A DNA stretch of 48,542 nucleotides from Lingula anatina (taxonomy: Eukaryota; Brachiopoda; Lingulata; Lingulida; Lingulidae). The stretch lies in the NCBI RefSeq assembly GCF_001039355.2, contig NW_019775726.1, forward strand, positions 188,001 to 236,542. The letters are read 5' to 3'. The notes under the pieces were generated by a model. That model was not told the origin of the DNA, did not search any database, and worked only from the letters and a program-made list of their open reading frames with translations. The position numbers and the translations under genes are program-made. Below, piece by piece: positions 12,301-24,545 of this stretch; position 1 is the first letter of the stretch, and every line of letters begins with the position of its first letter.

Positions 12301-13349
12301 CCAGAATGAGTTGTGTAAGACTGCAGGGAAAATTACAGTAGTAAGTATGACAGCTGTGGAAAAGATAACCTGAGCTTAATGTTTGAATTTAAATTACTTG
12401 CAGGTATTTTTGTTTTAACCTTTAATAATATAATTTTTGAAGTAATATTTTAGATTATTGTACATTGTAAATGAAGTTATAAAACCATGTGAATTAAATG
12501 TAATCTATCAATGTTTCAGAATAGAATTTTTTAAATACTTATATGATTCTAGCGTGGAAACTTGCCACAGATAGCGTGTATGGTCCATACTAACAACCAA
12601 CTTGTATAACCAAATAATGACAAATTGAGCACATCAAATGTTGGTATGATAGTTCTTCTCTAAGGCATGGTGTTCTTCCAATTACAGAATGCTTATGGCA
12701 ATGAACTGGAACGTGCAAAAATTCAGCTTAAATCCTTGCTACTTGGTCACCTAGAGTTACGGCCTGTTGTGTTTGAGGATATTGCTAGACAAGTCCTTGC
12801 ATCTGGTGAGAGGAAATCTGCCGAGTGGTATATTGAGAAAATAGGTAAGAGTCAAAATGGAGGACAGTGGTCAAATATTTTTGATACAATCAAAAGTGCA
12901 ACAAAAAAGTTTTTGTTTTTAAATTCTACTTAAAATTAAAACATCTGTCTCATCTTAGCAGTGAATACAGCAACTTGCATGTATAGCAATTTCATATGTT
13001 GTAAGTTATGGAGAAGAGATAAAAGTGGCCAAGAAAGAAGAGATCTTATGCAATGTCAATTTTTTTTTTTTTTTTTTACGAAATGCAAATTCAAATTTTT
13101 ATGTGGTTTCTCTTCAAAATGAATACATAATACTATGATTCAATTTCCTCAAGGCCACTGCTTTAATTTCTAGGTGCTGTCACAGAGGAGGACATTCAGC
13201 GAGTAGCCAACAGAATGTTACGCACACAGCCTGCAGTCGCTGCCATGGGGAACCTCGAACAATTGCCCTCCTATGACAAGATTGCCAATGCCTTGGTTAA
13301 AGGATATAGTAGAAAATTCCTTGGAGGGAAAATATCATTATTCAGTTAA
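6369..13349 (+). CDS. PMPCA: Mitochondrial processing peptidase subunit alpha
   Basis: Twelve exons with consistent phases: 6369-6433, 7506-7711 (7491 also fits), 7891-7970, 8425-8507, 8986-9088, 9343-9438, 10067-10342, 11151-11368, 11879-11969, 12278-12340, 12688-12844, 13174-13349; 537 aa. MPP cleaves presequences from proteins imported into the mitochondrial matrix. The alpha subunit binds substrate and the beta subunit carries the zinc site. The M16-type site is inactive here: HFLEK (109-113) replaces HxxEH. The glycine-rich substrate loop [14 protein letters not shown] is present (351-364). Also typical are [27 protein letters not shown] and [15 protein letters not shown]. The first exon encodes an Arg-containing, Glu/Asp-free presequence ([13 protein letters not shown]), as expected for matrix targeting. 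An in-frame upstream ATG at 6342 would add nine residues including an Asp, so 6369 is preferred. Confidence 0.93.
6680..7326. mobile_element. Fold-back element in the first intron of the peptidase gene
   Basis: Strong inner arms lie at about 6738-6790 and 7150-7212: TTGGTTAGAAAACGATTGTC pairs with the complement of GACAATGATTTTCTAACCAA. Weaker pairing continues outward through CACTGGCTTTCAC/GTGACAGCCAAGTG to TCTCAAGGCT (6680) and AGCCTTGAGA (7326). There is no ORF. The outer limits are approximate. Confidence 0.55.
10397..11010 (+). pseudogene. Relic of a non-LTR retrotransposon (LINE) reverse transcriptase
   Basis: Lies in the intron between peptidase exons 7 and 8. Read on the + strand, with stops and frame changes, it keeps the order of LINE reverse-transcriptase C-terminal motifs: [30 protein letters not shown], a [15 protein letters not shown] block (the usual FKFLG motif), MKSIKKA, then [13 protein letters not shown]-like sequence and a tail with SIMGDF and HPASPLFTF. 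It is heavily mutated and certainly inactive. The family (CR1/Rex1/RTE-like) cannot be settled by eye. Confidence 0.7.
12163..12189. repeat. (ATTT)n microsatellite
   Basis: Short tetranucleotide run in the intron between peptidase exons 9 and 10. Confidence 0.9.
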
Positions 13350-13754
13350 CATTTACAAAACAGATTTGATCTGATCTTGCATATAAAATGGCCAGCTATT
13401 GAGAGGGATGCAAATTGATGATCATGATATCAGTACTACTCTTTTTAATGGTAGTTTTAAGAGTAGATTCTGAAATGAAGTTTCAATGGTGCAATGCAAA
13501 TATTTTAAGCCGTTTGATTCTCTCAGTGCACAAAGATTATGAATGAGATTTTTTTCCTTTTGTAAATAGTGTGAAAGTAATGTTACATCTGGCTGCTTGT
13601 AAATATGTCAGTGAAGTCTTTTTCAGAAGGGAAAAGATGTATATATTTCAACTATTGGATATGCTTTTTGGAAGTACAAAAGTGAAAAATGGATGGTAAA
13701 TCTTGTTTACTACTATAATGTAGCCAATATCCAGTTTTTTAGCTTGTGGAAAAA

Positions 13755-13760
13755 AATAAA
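13755..13760 (+). terminator. AATAAA polyadenylation signal of the peptidase gene
   Basis: First canonical hexamer after the stop codon at 13349, giving a 3' UTR of about 0.42 kb. Confidence 0.5.
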
Positions 13761-15483
13761 TTATTTTGTAGGTGGAACATCTTTACATAGAAAGGTTTTT
13801 ATATTGTTATAAAGTCGAGTTGTTTAATCTAAGGAAACTGCAGTCAAAAGTAAGAAATCAATTCTCTGTACCTACTTGATTAAAAATGCCATCAATTCAG
13901 CTGGTTTTGAGTGCAACTTACATAATGCCTTGAATTTCCAAGTCCTTGTCAAGATCTACAGTAACTCTTTCATACAGTCAACTTAAATTGAGCAAGTTTT
14001 AGATACCATTTTTCTTCAAGTGGAAGTTACCAGATCATTACTTATGAGCATAAAATATTCTTGCAAGTGATCAATGTAATTACAAAAAAAGCCACAGAAC
14101 GCATTTTAGTTTATAATAACAGTAATTAACTTGATTTGTTAAAACATCTATGAAAGTTCATTTCTTGTCAAAAGTTTCTTACCAATGATGAGGTTACTCC
14201 ATTGTTTGTTAAGTACACTTTACGTTCCCTGTGCCCTGATTTTTGTTAACGGAACTCTTGGTATACTTGGTACATGAAAAATGGTCATGGCAGAAAACCA
14301 AGGTGATCTCATTGGTGTACATTGTGGGGAAAAAGTTCCATAATATCTGCATAACTCGAACATTCTGAACCCAGAAAATTGTGCAATTTTTATAAAGTTT
14401 CAGCTAATATATAAAGAAAAGCACATTCAACAAAATTCGACTTATCAAGTGAAAAGATGCAGTCTGCTGTACCATAAATTGAAATCTTTGAGCCTTCAGG
14501 TTAAATAGCAATAGCAGTACCCAATTTTATAATGCTTCAGCAACTGTCTAATGCACAGTGCATTTCACAACTCTTGTATGCTGGCAGCAGAATCAATCTG
14601 GTGCAAACACTTCTACTTTGACACACACACATCCTTCTCTGAGTTAACCTTCATTTATTATTATCACTATTATACCATCATGATGGAGACACCCAACGGT
14701 GCCTTGCAATAAACAACTTCCTCTGTCACTTAGTCATGTTATTATTATTATTATTCTGTTAACTTCTATTTCCAGTCAGAGATAACAGAAAAGACTTGGG
14801 TCAGAAAAAGTATGTACTGCCCATATAACATGTACTATACTGAACACTACCAGCAACCAAAAATGTTGACATGTACAAATACTGACTAGCATATGCCATA
14901 TTTCTGAACCAGTTCTGTTATATTGCTGACATACAATGTTCTTTGGTTAAAACTTCAGTGACCTGAAAATGTCTTATCAAGTAGGAGTTCAGACTGGCAT
15001 TCCATAACTTTTCTCCAAAAATTCGACTATGAAACTGGTGACTTTGCAGATATGTTGGACATAGGTGAAAATACTAATGTACTGGTCTAAAATGTCAAAA
15101 TATTAAATGAATCACAGAAAATTTGCACACAATCCATCAAACTAGTGACACCCTGATAAACAGTGTCTTGCATCCTCAAGTGAAATTCCAGTTCTGATTA
15201 TTTAACTATGACAATTGAATTATGATGCCTGTTCAAAAATGTTCTACCTTAAAGTGCTAATGATAAAATCAGTGTCCCTTGACCTTTAAATATTCTTTCC
15301 AATAAGATTATATTTCAACAACAGCAACAAATATGTATGAACCAAAAATCCACCAGACTAATGCTATTTGTATATTGCAGCTCCTATTATAATATAAAAC
15401 ATATCCCTTTACCACGGTCAATTATTACCATAACGGTCAAGTAAACCAATAATTATCTGAGACTAGGACAGTATACTCTGTGG
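13761..15483. other. Convergent intergenic region, no gene seen
   Basis: Lies between the 3' ends of the peptidase gene (+) and the SCYL3-type gene (-). It is AT-rich with short ATT tracts and no exon-like ORF on either strand. It should hold the 3' UTR and polyadenylation site of the minus-strand gene, but I cannot place them. Confidence 0.5.
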
Positions 15484-15713
15484 TCACCACCTGCCATCCT
15501 CTCCCCACTCTAGGTCCTCATCCTCCCAGTCACCACTTGTCATCCTCTCCCCACTCTAGGTCCTCATCCTCCCAGTCACCACTTGTCATCCTCTCCCCAC
15601 TCTAGGTCCTCATCCTCCCAGTCACCACTTGTCATCCTCTCCCCACTCTAGGTCCTCGTCCTCCCAGTCACCACTTGTCATCCTCTCCCCACTCTAGGTC
15701 CTCATCCTCCCAA
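15484..15713. repeat. 46-bp minisatellite, five copies, built from the SCYL3 C-terminal codons
   Basis: Five near-identical 46-bp units start (by TCACCAC) at 15484, 15530, 15576, 15622 and 15668. On the minus strand each unit reads EDEDLEWGEDDKW and then a stop. The unit at 15668-15713 is the genuine coding end of the SCYL3-type gene; the other four lie beyond its stop in the 3' UTR. There is one substitution, near 15658 (CTCATC to CTCGTC). Confidence 0.9.
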
Positions 15714-18700
15714 CCCCCAGGCTCCTGAAAGGTGACAAGAACAGAATTTGTAAACTTTATAACAAGATAGTGTGAGTGAAAATAAGAGCATGGCTAGTGT
15801 GGTGTAATATAAGCTTTTGACCTTTTAAAGACGAAGATATGTTGCCTAGTTAATGCTTTTCTTCCTGTAATCATACAAATTGCTACTAAGATGACGCTTA
15901 ACAATGAAATGCTTTCAAATTTTTTATGATAAAGGATTAATTTGTGAAAAAATTGTATACTAAAATAACAATTTGTGAAAAAATGTATAATAAAAAAAAT
16001 ATGAATAGAGTTCTAGAGAGCCATTATAATCCTTTTTTGCAACAAAAGCAAAAGAACAATGCTTAAAGGCACATGAAGAAGTAAATAAAGTACTTTCTAA
16101 ATGCCATAACCATTCTCAAATTATCAGTTTTTGCTGAACAATAACACATACACACTAAAGAAATTTGAAATCATTATCACTCACTGTCACGTCTGTAGTA
16201 ATGTCCATTGCAGCAAACGAAATGGGAGTCTGTTTTGGTGTTATCTCCTGTTTCTTCTTGTCATCCAGCGTATCTGCCTCTGAAGTGGTCTTACTTCCCA
16301 AATGCAAAGAAGCTGAGGGAGAGATATCAGGTGCCATGTCAGCAAAGAAATCAAATTCCTGCACTTTTGGAGTTGCTTTTATCTCTATAGCTAAAACATC
16401 AAACTCTGCCCCTAGCTGCTCAGTGTTTATCATGTGCCCACCAGTGCTACCACTTTCTCTTCCTTTTGCTTTCTCAGTAGTAGAGTTTTTTCTGGAAGAA
16501 TTTGAGGGACCCTGTTGCTGCCTTGGAGATGCCAAGGAAGATGGCTGGTTTGCAGGAGTTTCTGCCCAATCACTAGTATTCCAACTGAAATCATCAGCCT
16601 CCTCTTTACTTCCAGAATCCAGTGACTTAGATCTTGGTGACTTGAAGCTTTTTCCACTTTCTGCCTCCTCTTTCATGCTTGGGCTTTTCAGTTTCAGTTT
16701 GCCCTTTTTGGCTTCCTTTGGGATAATAGATCTGACCTCCACTTTCTCCTCTACACCAGACCAGTCTATGTGTATGGGTTCCACAGGGGACAGCCTCAAC
16801 TCAGCGTCCTTCCTCTCCAGATTTTCCATTTCTTCCTCGATTTCTTTCTCAATAGCAGCGTCCATGGCCTGTTCCTCATCCCAATCTGTCCAATTTTCCT
16901 CATTTTCAGACAGCGGAGCAGCATCTTCCTCAGACTCATTTCTTTCAATATTGGAATGGATCTCTTTCTCCTTCTGTGCTTTGGCAGCACTAATGCTTCC
17001 TGTTAAAGGTTTATCACCTTCCTCTTTTTCAGAATCTCTATTGATGTCCTCTAATATGTTAATGTCAGCTGTGGAAGTCTGCTGTTCAGTAGTCAGATCT
17101 TGGTCCATTTTTATAGTTCTTTCTGAAACTGATTTTAAAGAAGAAATGATAAAAAGTCTCAAGAATCCTCTCAAATTTCATGAAAAACTATTTGTTTTGC
17201 ACAAAAAATTAAGATAAATAATAATAAATAAATAATACATAAAATGAGTAAAATAGAACTAGAGGATCAGAGAGGCGATACCGCCTCCGGATATTGTACC
17301 ACCAGCTGGAGTAAGCGCATTCGTATGGAACCCCCCCCCCCTCCAAAAAGGGACACCATCACCTGTCTTGTGCTTGACAAGCCTTATAAAATGCAATCGA
17401 CAAGAGTTCTCAAAATATGCAAAATAACTAAATATGGTACAATAAAGCATTTTTTCGAATTTACTTGCATTTTCCTACCATTGACCACTCCTGTGATTCT
17501 CTAGACAAAAGGCCTATTGGTTTTCCTTGAAATGTGTTGTCAGTGGTGCATATATGCTGACAAAAGAGAAAACCTAGGGGCAACAACAGGCACATCTCTG
17601 CTAGTTTTGAAGATGAAAAAGTAGGTCAAAGGTCAATTTCAATATCATAGTATATGAACTTTTATTCAAGTTCAATAGTAACCATGGACATTTCCTTGCC
17701 AATTTTGCAGAATTAAAGGCCAGAAAACATGCAAAAAGCAGTTCATCATAAAAAGTAGGTCAAAGGTCAATTTCAAGGTCACAGATTGCCAGTGTTTTAT
17801 TTCCTATTCAAGTTCAATAGTAACTATGGACCTATCTCTGCCAGTTTTGGAGATAAAAGGGAACGGAAATTTGCAAAGTTCAGTTTATGGTAAAAAGTAG
17901 GTCAAAGGTCAATTTTAAGGTCACAGTAAATTGCCAGCATATGACTTCCTATTCAAGTTCAATAGTAACTATGGACCTATCTCTGCCAGTTTTGGAGATA
18001 AAAGGGAACGAAAATTTGCAAAGTTCAGTTTATGGTAAAAAGTAGGTCAAAGGTCAATTTTAAGGTCACAGTAAATTGCCAGTATATGACTTCCTATTCA
18101 AGTTCAATAGTAACTATGGGCACTTCTTTGCCAGTTTTGGAGATAAAAGGGAATGAAAATTTGCCAAGTTCAATTCATGATGAAAAGTAGGTCAAAGGTC
18201 AATTACAAGGTCACATTTAGATTGCCAGTATATGACTTCCTATTCAAGTTCAATAGTAACTATGGACCTATCTCTGCCAGTTTTGGAGATAAAAGGGAAC
18301 GGAATTTTGCAAAGTTCAGTTCATGGTGAAAATAAGGTCAAAGGTAAATTTCAAGGTCACTGTTAAATTGCCAGTATGTGACTTCCTATTCAACTTTAAT
18401 AGTAACTATGGACTTATCTCTGCCAGTTTTGGAGATATAAGGGACTAAATGTTACAATTTTGGAGTTACAATAATGTGCCATAAATTTCCTACAGAAAAA
18501 AATTAATTAAAATAAAGAAAAGGTCATTTTGGTTGAAATTCTTGAAATGGGAGGTGCTCAGAAGTTCCAGATGTTCAAATTTCAAGAAATAATGCCATTT
18601 TAGACCAGAAGTTGTCTGCCTTGCCAAGCCTTATGTTTTATTTTCCTGGGGTTCAAAATTTATTATACATTACCGTACTGCACATTTTGCTTTCACCACC

Positions 18701-21700
18701 ACAATGTACTTTTTGATACAGCACAACTTGAAAACCGTATAGAATACAAAAAAATGGAGACCACATTCAGTGTTGGGCTTTACATGCTCTACAAAATGCA
18801 AAAAAGAATGGGTCTCTAGCATTAACGGTTTCCGAATTAGAGACAGTTTTTAGTTTTGATATCTTATGGCCGCTACTCCCGTGAAAATGCACCCATTGAC
18901 CCCAAATTCATGGAGATGAAAGATGACCCAAAGGGTAACACTTTCCAATAATATAATTGGTTAGGTCTGTGTAGTTTCTGAATATCAGCGCAAATAATTT
19001 CATTTTTTTGAAAATTTTGGCCCATTTGACCTTGAAATAAAGGCCAAAGGTCAAATCCAAAGGCATATTTGAAATCTCCACATATGACTTTCGGTCAGCC
19101 GTCTGTAGAAATTTTTCCCATTATTCCTTCGGTATGGGAGATATTAAGCATTGAATTTTCAAAAATTTTGACAAGGGTGCGTTACAACGAGTGCCACGCC
19201 CAGGCCAATGCACAGACTGAGACATAAAAATCTGGGGGTTCAAGTTGAGATTATTTGTGACCTAAATCCAAGAGATGGGAACACAGGTCCTTGTTGTCTA
19301 GGAGGAGAAGCGGTAACGGTGACTTGTATCCCACGCCATCCTGCGGAGCTGCAGGAGCCGCAGGAGCCGGCGGAGCTGTACGAGACGGGTCGGGACTAAA
19401 ACCATGAGTACCGCCAGCGTACGCGCTGGTGGTACTAATAAACAAGTTAAAATAAATGAATAAATATTTCAACTACCCAGTAACAAGCTACTCAGCAACA
19501 CAACACTTAAACATAAGTTTCTCCACTATAACCTAGTGTAATGTAATTTACAGACAATGTTTAGATATTAACTGCTGAAATATCTGCTCTCTACATAATG
19601 CGTACTTATCTGTGCCACACAGCAGTAATAACATTTCAACTCATGAATAATTGATACTGTGAATCTATATGAAAATAAATAGCAATGTGTTTTGATCACA
19701 CTGGCATTGAAGTTGCAGTCACCAGTAGGTTGATTTATTTCAGGATTGAACAAATATGGTCCTATTAATAAGTTCAAATTTCTCTCTCATATAAGATCTT
19801 GAACAAATGATGTCATTAAACCTAGCTTGCTAGTTGTGCTAAGCAGAGGAGCACAAACTTCACTGGCATGACCCTTACAATTATTACACGAGTGAAGATG
19901 AAACAGTAAACTATGAAATGTGTTCAGTAGGTTTTTCAAAAGTAACATTAAACTCTTATTACCTTTTTCAGCCTGGATCTTTTTATTTTCCCTTTTTCTT
20001 CTCCTTTCTTCAGCTTTTCTCTTTGCCTCCTGTTTCCTCTTCTCTCTTTCTTTTAATAGCTGTAGTTTTCTGTCCTCACTCTCATCACTGGGGTGTCTCT
20101 TTAGATCTCCATTGCTATTCAAACAAAACAAATATGGCTAATATCAAAACTACCTTTAAATTATCATTAACAGGGACATCAGTTTTTCACAGTACTAATG
20201 AACAGTACTACATGGCATTGATGCTAATTTCTTTAAATATAATGCTACTGATTGGACAGCTTGACAAGCCAACTCCTGATATCTGAGACAGGCTTCGTGA
20301 TTGGAGGGCTCAATAGTTATACATAATTAATAAGATTTCATTTCGAACATCATGAAGTTCTAAGTATGGCAGCTGAATGGAAAACTGAAAACATTTGTTT
20401 TGCAAGCAATTGTCATTACACTGCCATGCATATTATTTATATAAACAGTATATGGGTGAGAAACAAACATCAATCTCATAAATGCATATATTCAATATGT
20501 CTAGATCAATTATCTACAGACTGGGTCAGTACCTCAATGCAGATCATTACGGATTTAGCTAAAATACTGCTAATATTGAACATGCTGGTAATAAAGTATT
20601 CATAAATGCAAATGTTAATGGTATTGGAAAGAAATGTGACTTATGAGACAGAACACATTAAATCATTATACAACAGAGCAAGTTTGTTATATGAAAAAAA
20701 AAATTATCTAGATGAACACATGAATTATTCAGCATTTTCTGACAACAGAAATCTCTCACTTTAACTTTCCTGATCAAAATAAGTCTATAAACCACATTTA
20801 TAACCCTTATGTCTCCTTCCTGAGCTTCTATTTTTCAAATTCAAAACAAAAATGGAATATCAATACACTACACAATCAGCACTACTTTAGTATATCAGGC
20901 CTATACTATAAAATGTAAGTGGTTTTCTTACCACACTTCCCCCGTGGTTGACTTAGTCAGGTCTAAGACTTTGCTGACTGTGTTAGGGACTGGAATGTGA
21001 TCCCCTGAGCTGGTCTCCTCTATCTTCAAGGCCTATAGTTAAAAATTATTGTACACTTGGAAAAAGTATTCTATTTGTAACAGTGCCACGTTGCAATTCC
21101 ACAGTGCTAATGTTTAATATAGTCTCAGTATTGTTGCCTGTAGGAAAACTGGTGTATAAAATAACTTAACAGGTGTAAAATCAAACTATGGTCAAAGCCC
21201 TGAGGGATATATTTGGAATATAATTAATGTGCAATAGTGATATATGCCTTCAGGCACATCACTGTTTAATTTAATTACCTTGTGATCATTAATAACTTTT
21301 TTCTGTCATTAAAACAGAAAGAAGTTGGGGGTGCTAGTCCAGCTTAAAATCAAGTGAAAACACTTGTTTATGTTTAAAATAAACTCTGCCTTACTCTGGG
21401 TTTTCCTTCTATAAATATCTTTGACCTTGACCTTCCTATCACAGCGTCCCCTCCTAATACTGGCACTAACACTGCAAGAGCCTCCAGAGACTTACACACT
21501 ATCTGGTCATTAGTGTCCCTCAAACCAAGCAACAACTGGAAAATCATGTAAATGTAAATTAAGTCCAAAGATTTAATATTACTTTCCCCAAAGGTTTTCA
21601 GTTGTTTACTTCATTTATATTATTTACTATCTGCTGATAAGAAATTGCCAGACTCGACCCATTAATATAAAAACTTTCATTAAAATATTATATACTTGAA

Positions 21701-24468
21701 TCATAACAAGTGTAATAAATAACATACCTGTGGCAGAATCACATCCTGTAATGATTCCTTATCAAATAAATGAGCAAAGTGTCTGAAATGTGTGAGAATC
21801 ACAAGCCTGATGTGTGCATCTTTGACATGGAAAATCCTGTATAAGATAGGGATGACATGTTTCTGATACAGTCTCCGAGGCAGGATAGGCACCGGCCTAT
21901 CTTCCTTATGAGTTTCCTTAGATTGCACTTTATTATTTATATCTGTGTCTTCTGAAATGGAAAAGATAACACATGATCAGATCTTAAAAGTTAAGTTTTG
22001 GTAACCTTATAGATGACAAATTCTCCTTTCCATGGTCCAGGAATGACATGTCAATTTTTCATAACTCACAGGCAAAGACGGTTAAAACAATTTTCAAAAC
22101 AAATGAATAGCTTCAAAGAGTAAGTATCCTGTTGAACATTTACAATAAACAGCTGACATACTTTTGAATAACTAAGCAGAATTTAAATTAAATAATTAAA
22201 TTTTCTATCATCAATTTGGCAAGATTTTTTTCAATCTAAAACAAAGTTATTCCATTATTAACCCAGTTCCATTAACGTTTAACACATGCATAAAATTAGC
22301 TTTTGGATCATATGTATGATGGAAAGTACAATGAACCACAGGGAAATTTCCATCAATTGACCATGGGGATCAACAGTCCGAAATGTGCCTAAATCCCATT
22401 AAAATTACATGCAGATAAACCATGTATAAAGGTACCTTCTCCTGGAGTGAGGACATGTGGTATCACGTGATCCACTGCATTGGTGTCCAGTAACACGAAG
22501 CGCGACAAGAGCGGCTCTGCCAGCCTAGAGGCTACGAGGTCTGCTGGCAGAGACAACAGCTTCTCCACCACTGTGCTGAGAAATTCAAAACATTAATTTT
22601 ATTAATAACCATAAGATTTTGTAATGTTTTTTCATATCATTAGACCATTTTTAGGGAAATATGTCAGACACATCAAACTGCATTATCCCTGCAATGGAGA
22701 TTACGGAGAAAGTCTGAATTCTTTGAAGTCTACAAATTGACATATCTCATTACTGATCACTTCCTTAGAACTAACTATAATATCAATACAGTGTCTGTGC
22801 ATTTTCTGTCTTACTGAAGAGAATATATAATTATACTTAATAAAAATATACAAAGTTAAATAATATTAGACTAACCTTGCTATTTTGTGTGCAGGATTGA
22901 CAAATATTTATTATCAGTCAAATAACAACTTATTTATGAGTTAAAATAATTCCACTCTGATATGAACAGAAAGTAAGGCAGTTCCAAATAAATTTGAATC
23001 AACTGTCCTCAATTACTAGTATGCTACAAGTAAAAGATTATGAGGACATATACAGTCCAGTAAGGACCAAGTTGATCTGCAGACTAACTGATCTGCTGAT
23101 CAAATATGGCGAAACCCACTCGAAAGCTTGTTGCGTAAACCCTGTGGGGAATCCATTAGGAGATTACCCAGAAAGCTTTCAAGTGGGTCGCCCATACTTG
23201 ATGGACAGATCAGTTAGTGCTCCGATCAACTTGGTAGGGAACTGAGCCAAAATCACAGAATATGTCACATTCTACTTACCAGAAAAATTCTTTTTTCTCC
23301 TCATCAGACTTTAGTGTTATATTTTTCAGGAACATTTTTATTTCCAAGAACTCGTTCCTGAAATGTGGAAGTAAAATGCCATTAAGACATTCCTAGTATT
23401 AATTAAAGAAACTAATAATAATATTCATTCAGCTAATATAAAATGGTAAATAAAATGGTATATTAAAAAGTTATTCGGAATTAAAATTTAGACTAAAACA
23501 CTTTTAGAAACCTCTTACTACCTTTAAAATTTTAAAGATCCTTTTCTTAAATCCTCTGTTAAATGTTTTATATTACTATAGACCAGGTGGAACATTAAGC
23601 TTGCATCACCTGAACAACCTATCCTGTAGCAAAGAGCTCACATGTGGTCTTTGCCTTGGATCTTGGTGCAGAAACTCATCTTGAATTCTTAGTTCAAAAG
23701 TCTTTGTTAAATCACCTAAAATATTGTACATAAAAAAGTGTTTAGTATATATGTGTCTGATAACCATGAAAACAACATGACCATTTATTTGTTACTTTCA
23801 CTGCGGTGTTATTGAATGTAATGAAACAGGTGAGCAGTTTAATTTTTTTTTCACATTTTATGACTATCATTTTCAAATACTAAACTAACTGCTGATGTCA
23901 TCAAACAGATGTGAATTCAGAAAATTGAAAATGATGACAAGGTCCAAATTGCCCAAATACTGCCTTCTAGAAACAAGAAAACTGCCTTAAACCCTCAATT
24001 CCAAAATGTGCAATTCAAAATTAAAAGCAACACCCAATTTGCAAGTAGAACCAAATAAAATATCCCAGATCAGTTTTTAAAGGTATATTATGTGTTTGAA
24101 AATCTAACAAATCCTGCAAAACTACTTATTTTTCCAAATTAAGACCTTAAAAATGATAAAACCCATCAAACTGAAATAAAAGAATTGTAATAAAAGAATT
24201 GGTAAGAACAAAGTAATCTAATCAGAAATAAAACAAAACATTAAATCCAAGTGCAGGGCCAGATTGAATGAATCCATTTATGAGTAGGAAAAAATTGCTT
24301 TCTTGAGAAATATAAGATTCTGTGCAGAAATCCTGTATAGGACATTAATGAAATACAAAAATATCATGTCTAACTTACAGAATACACTCGGCAACACTGA
24401 ATAATTTTATTCACACATTTTAATTAAGTTTTGATTGTGTATATATATCTGAAGGTTCATTTACAAGA

Positions 24469-24545
<77 letters not shown>

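Noticed and set aside
15484-15713. Possible CRISPR-like array
   Set aside because: The repeat is head-to-tail with no variable spacers and lies in a eukaryotic 3' UTR.
16165-17217. 350-aa ORF on the + strand
   Set aside because: It is the exact antisense of the acidic Ser-rich exon 12 of the SCYL3-type gene, whose splice phases and C-terminal motifs fit on the minus strand; the Ser/Leu-rich antisense composition is typical of a shadow.
19407-19436. Hairpin as a possible Helitron 3' end
   Set aside because: The CTAA after it overlaps the hairpin instead of following it by about 10 bp, and no matching 5' TC end was found.
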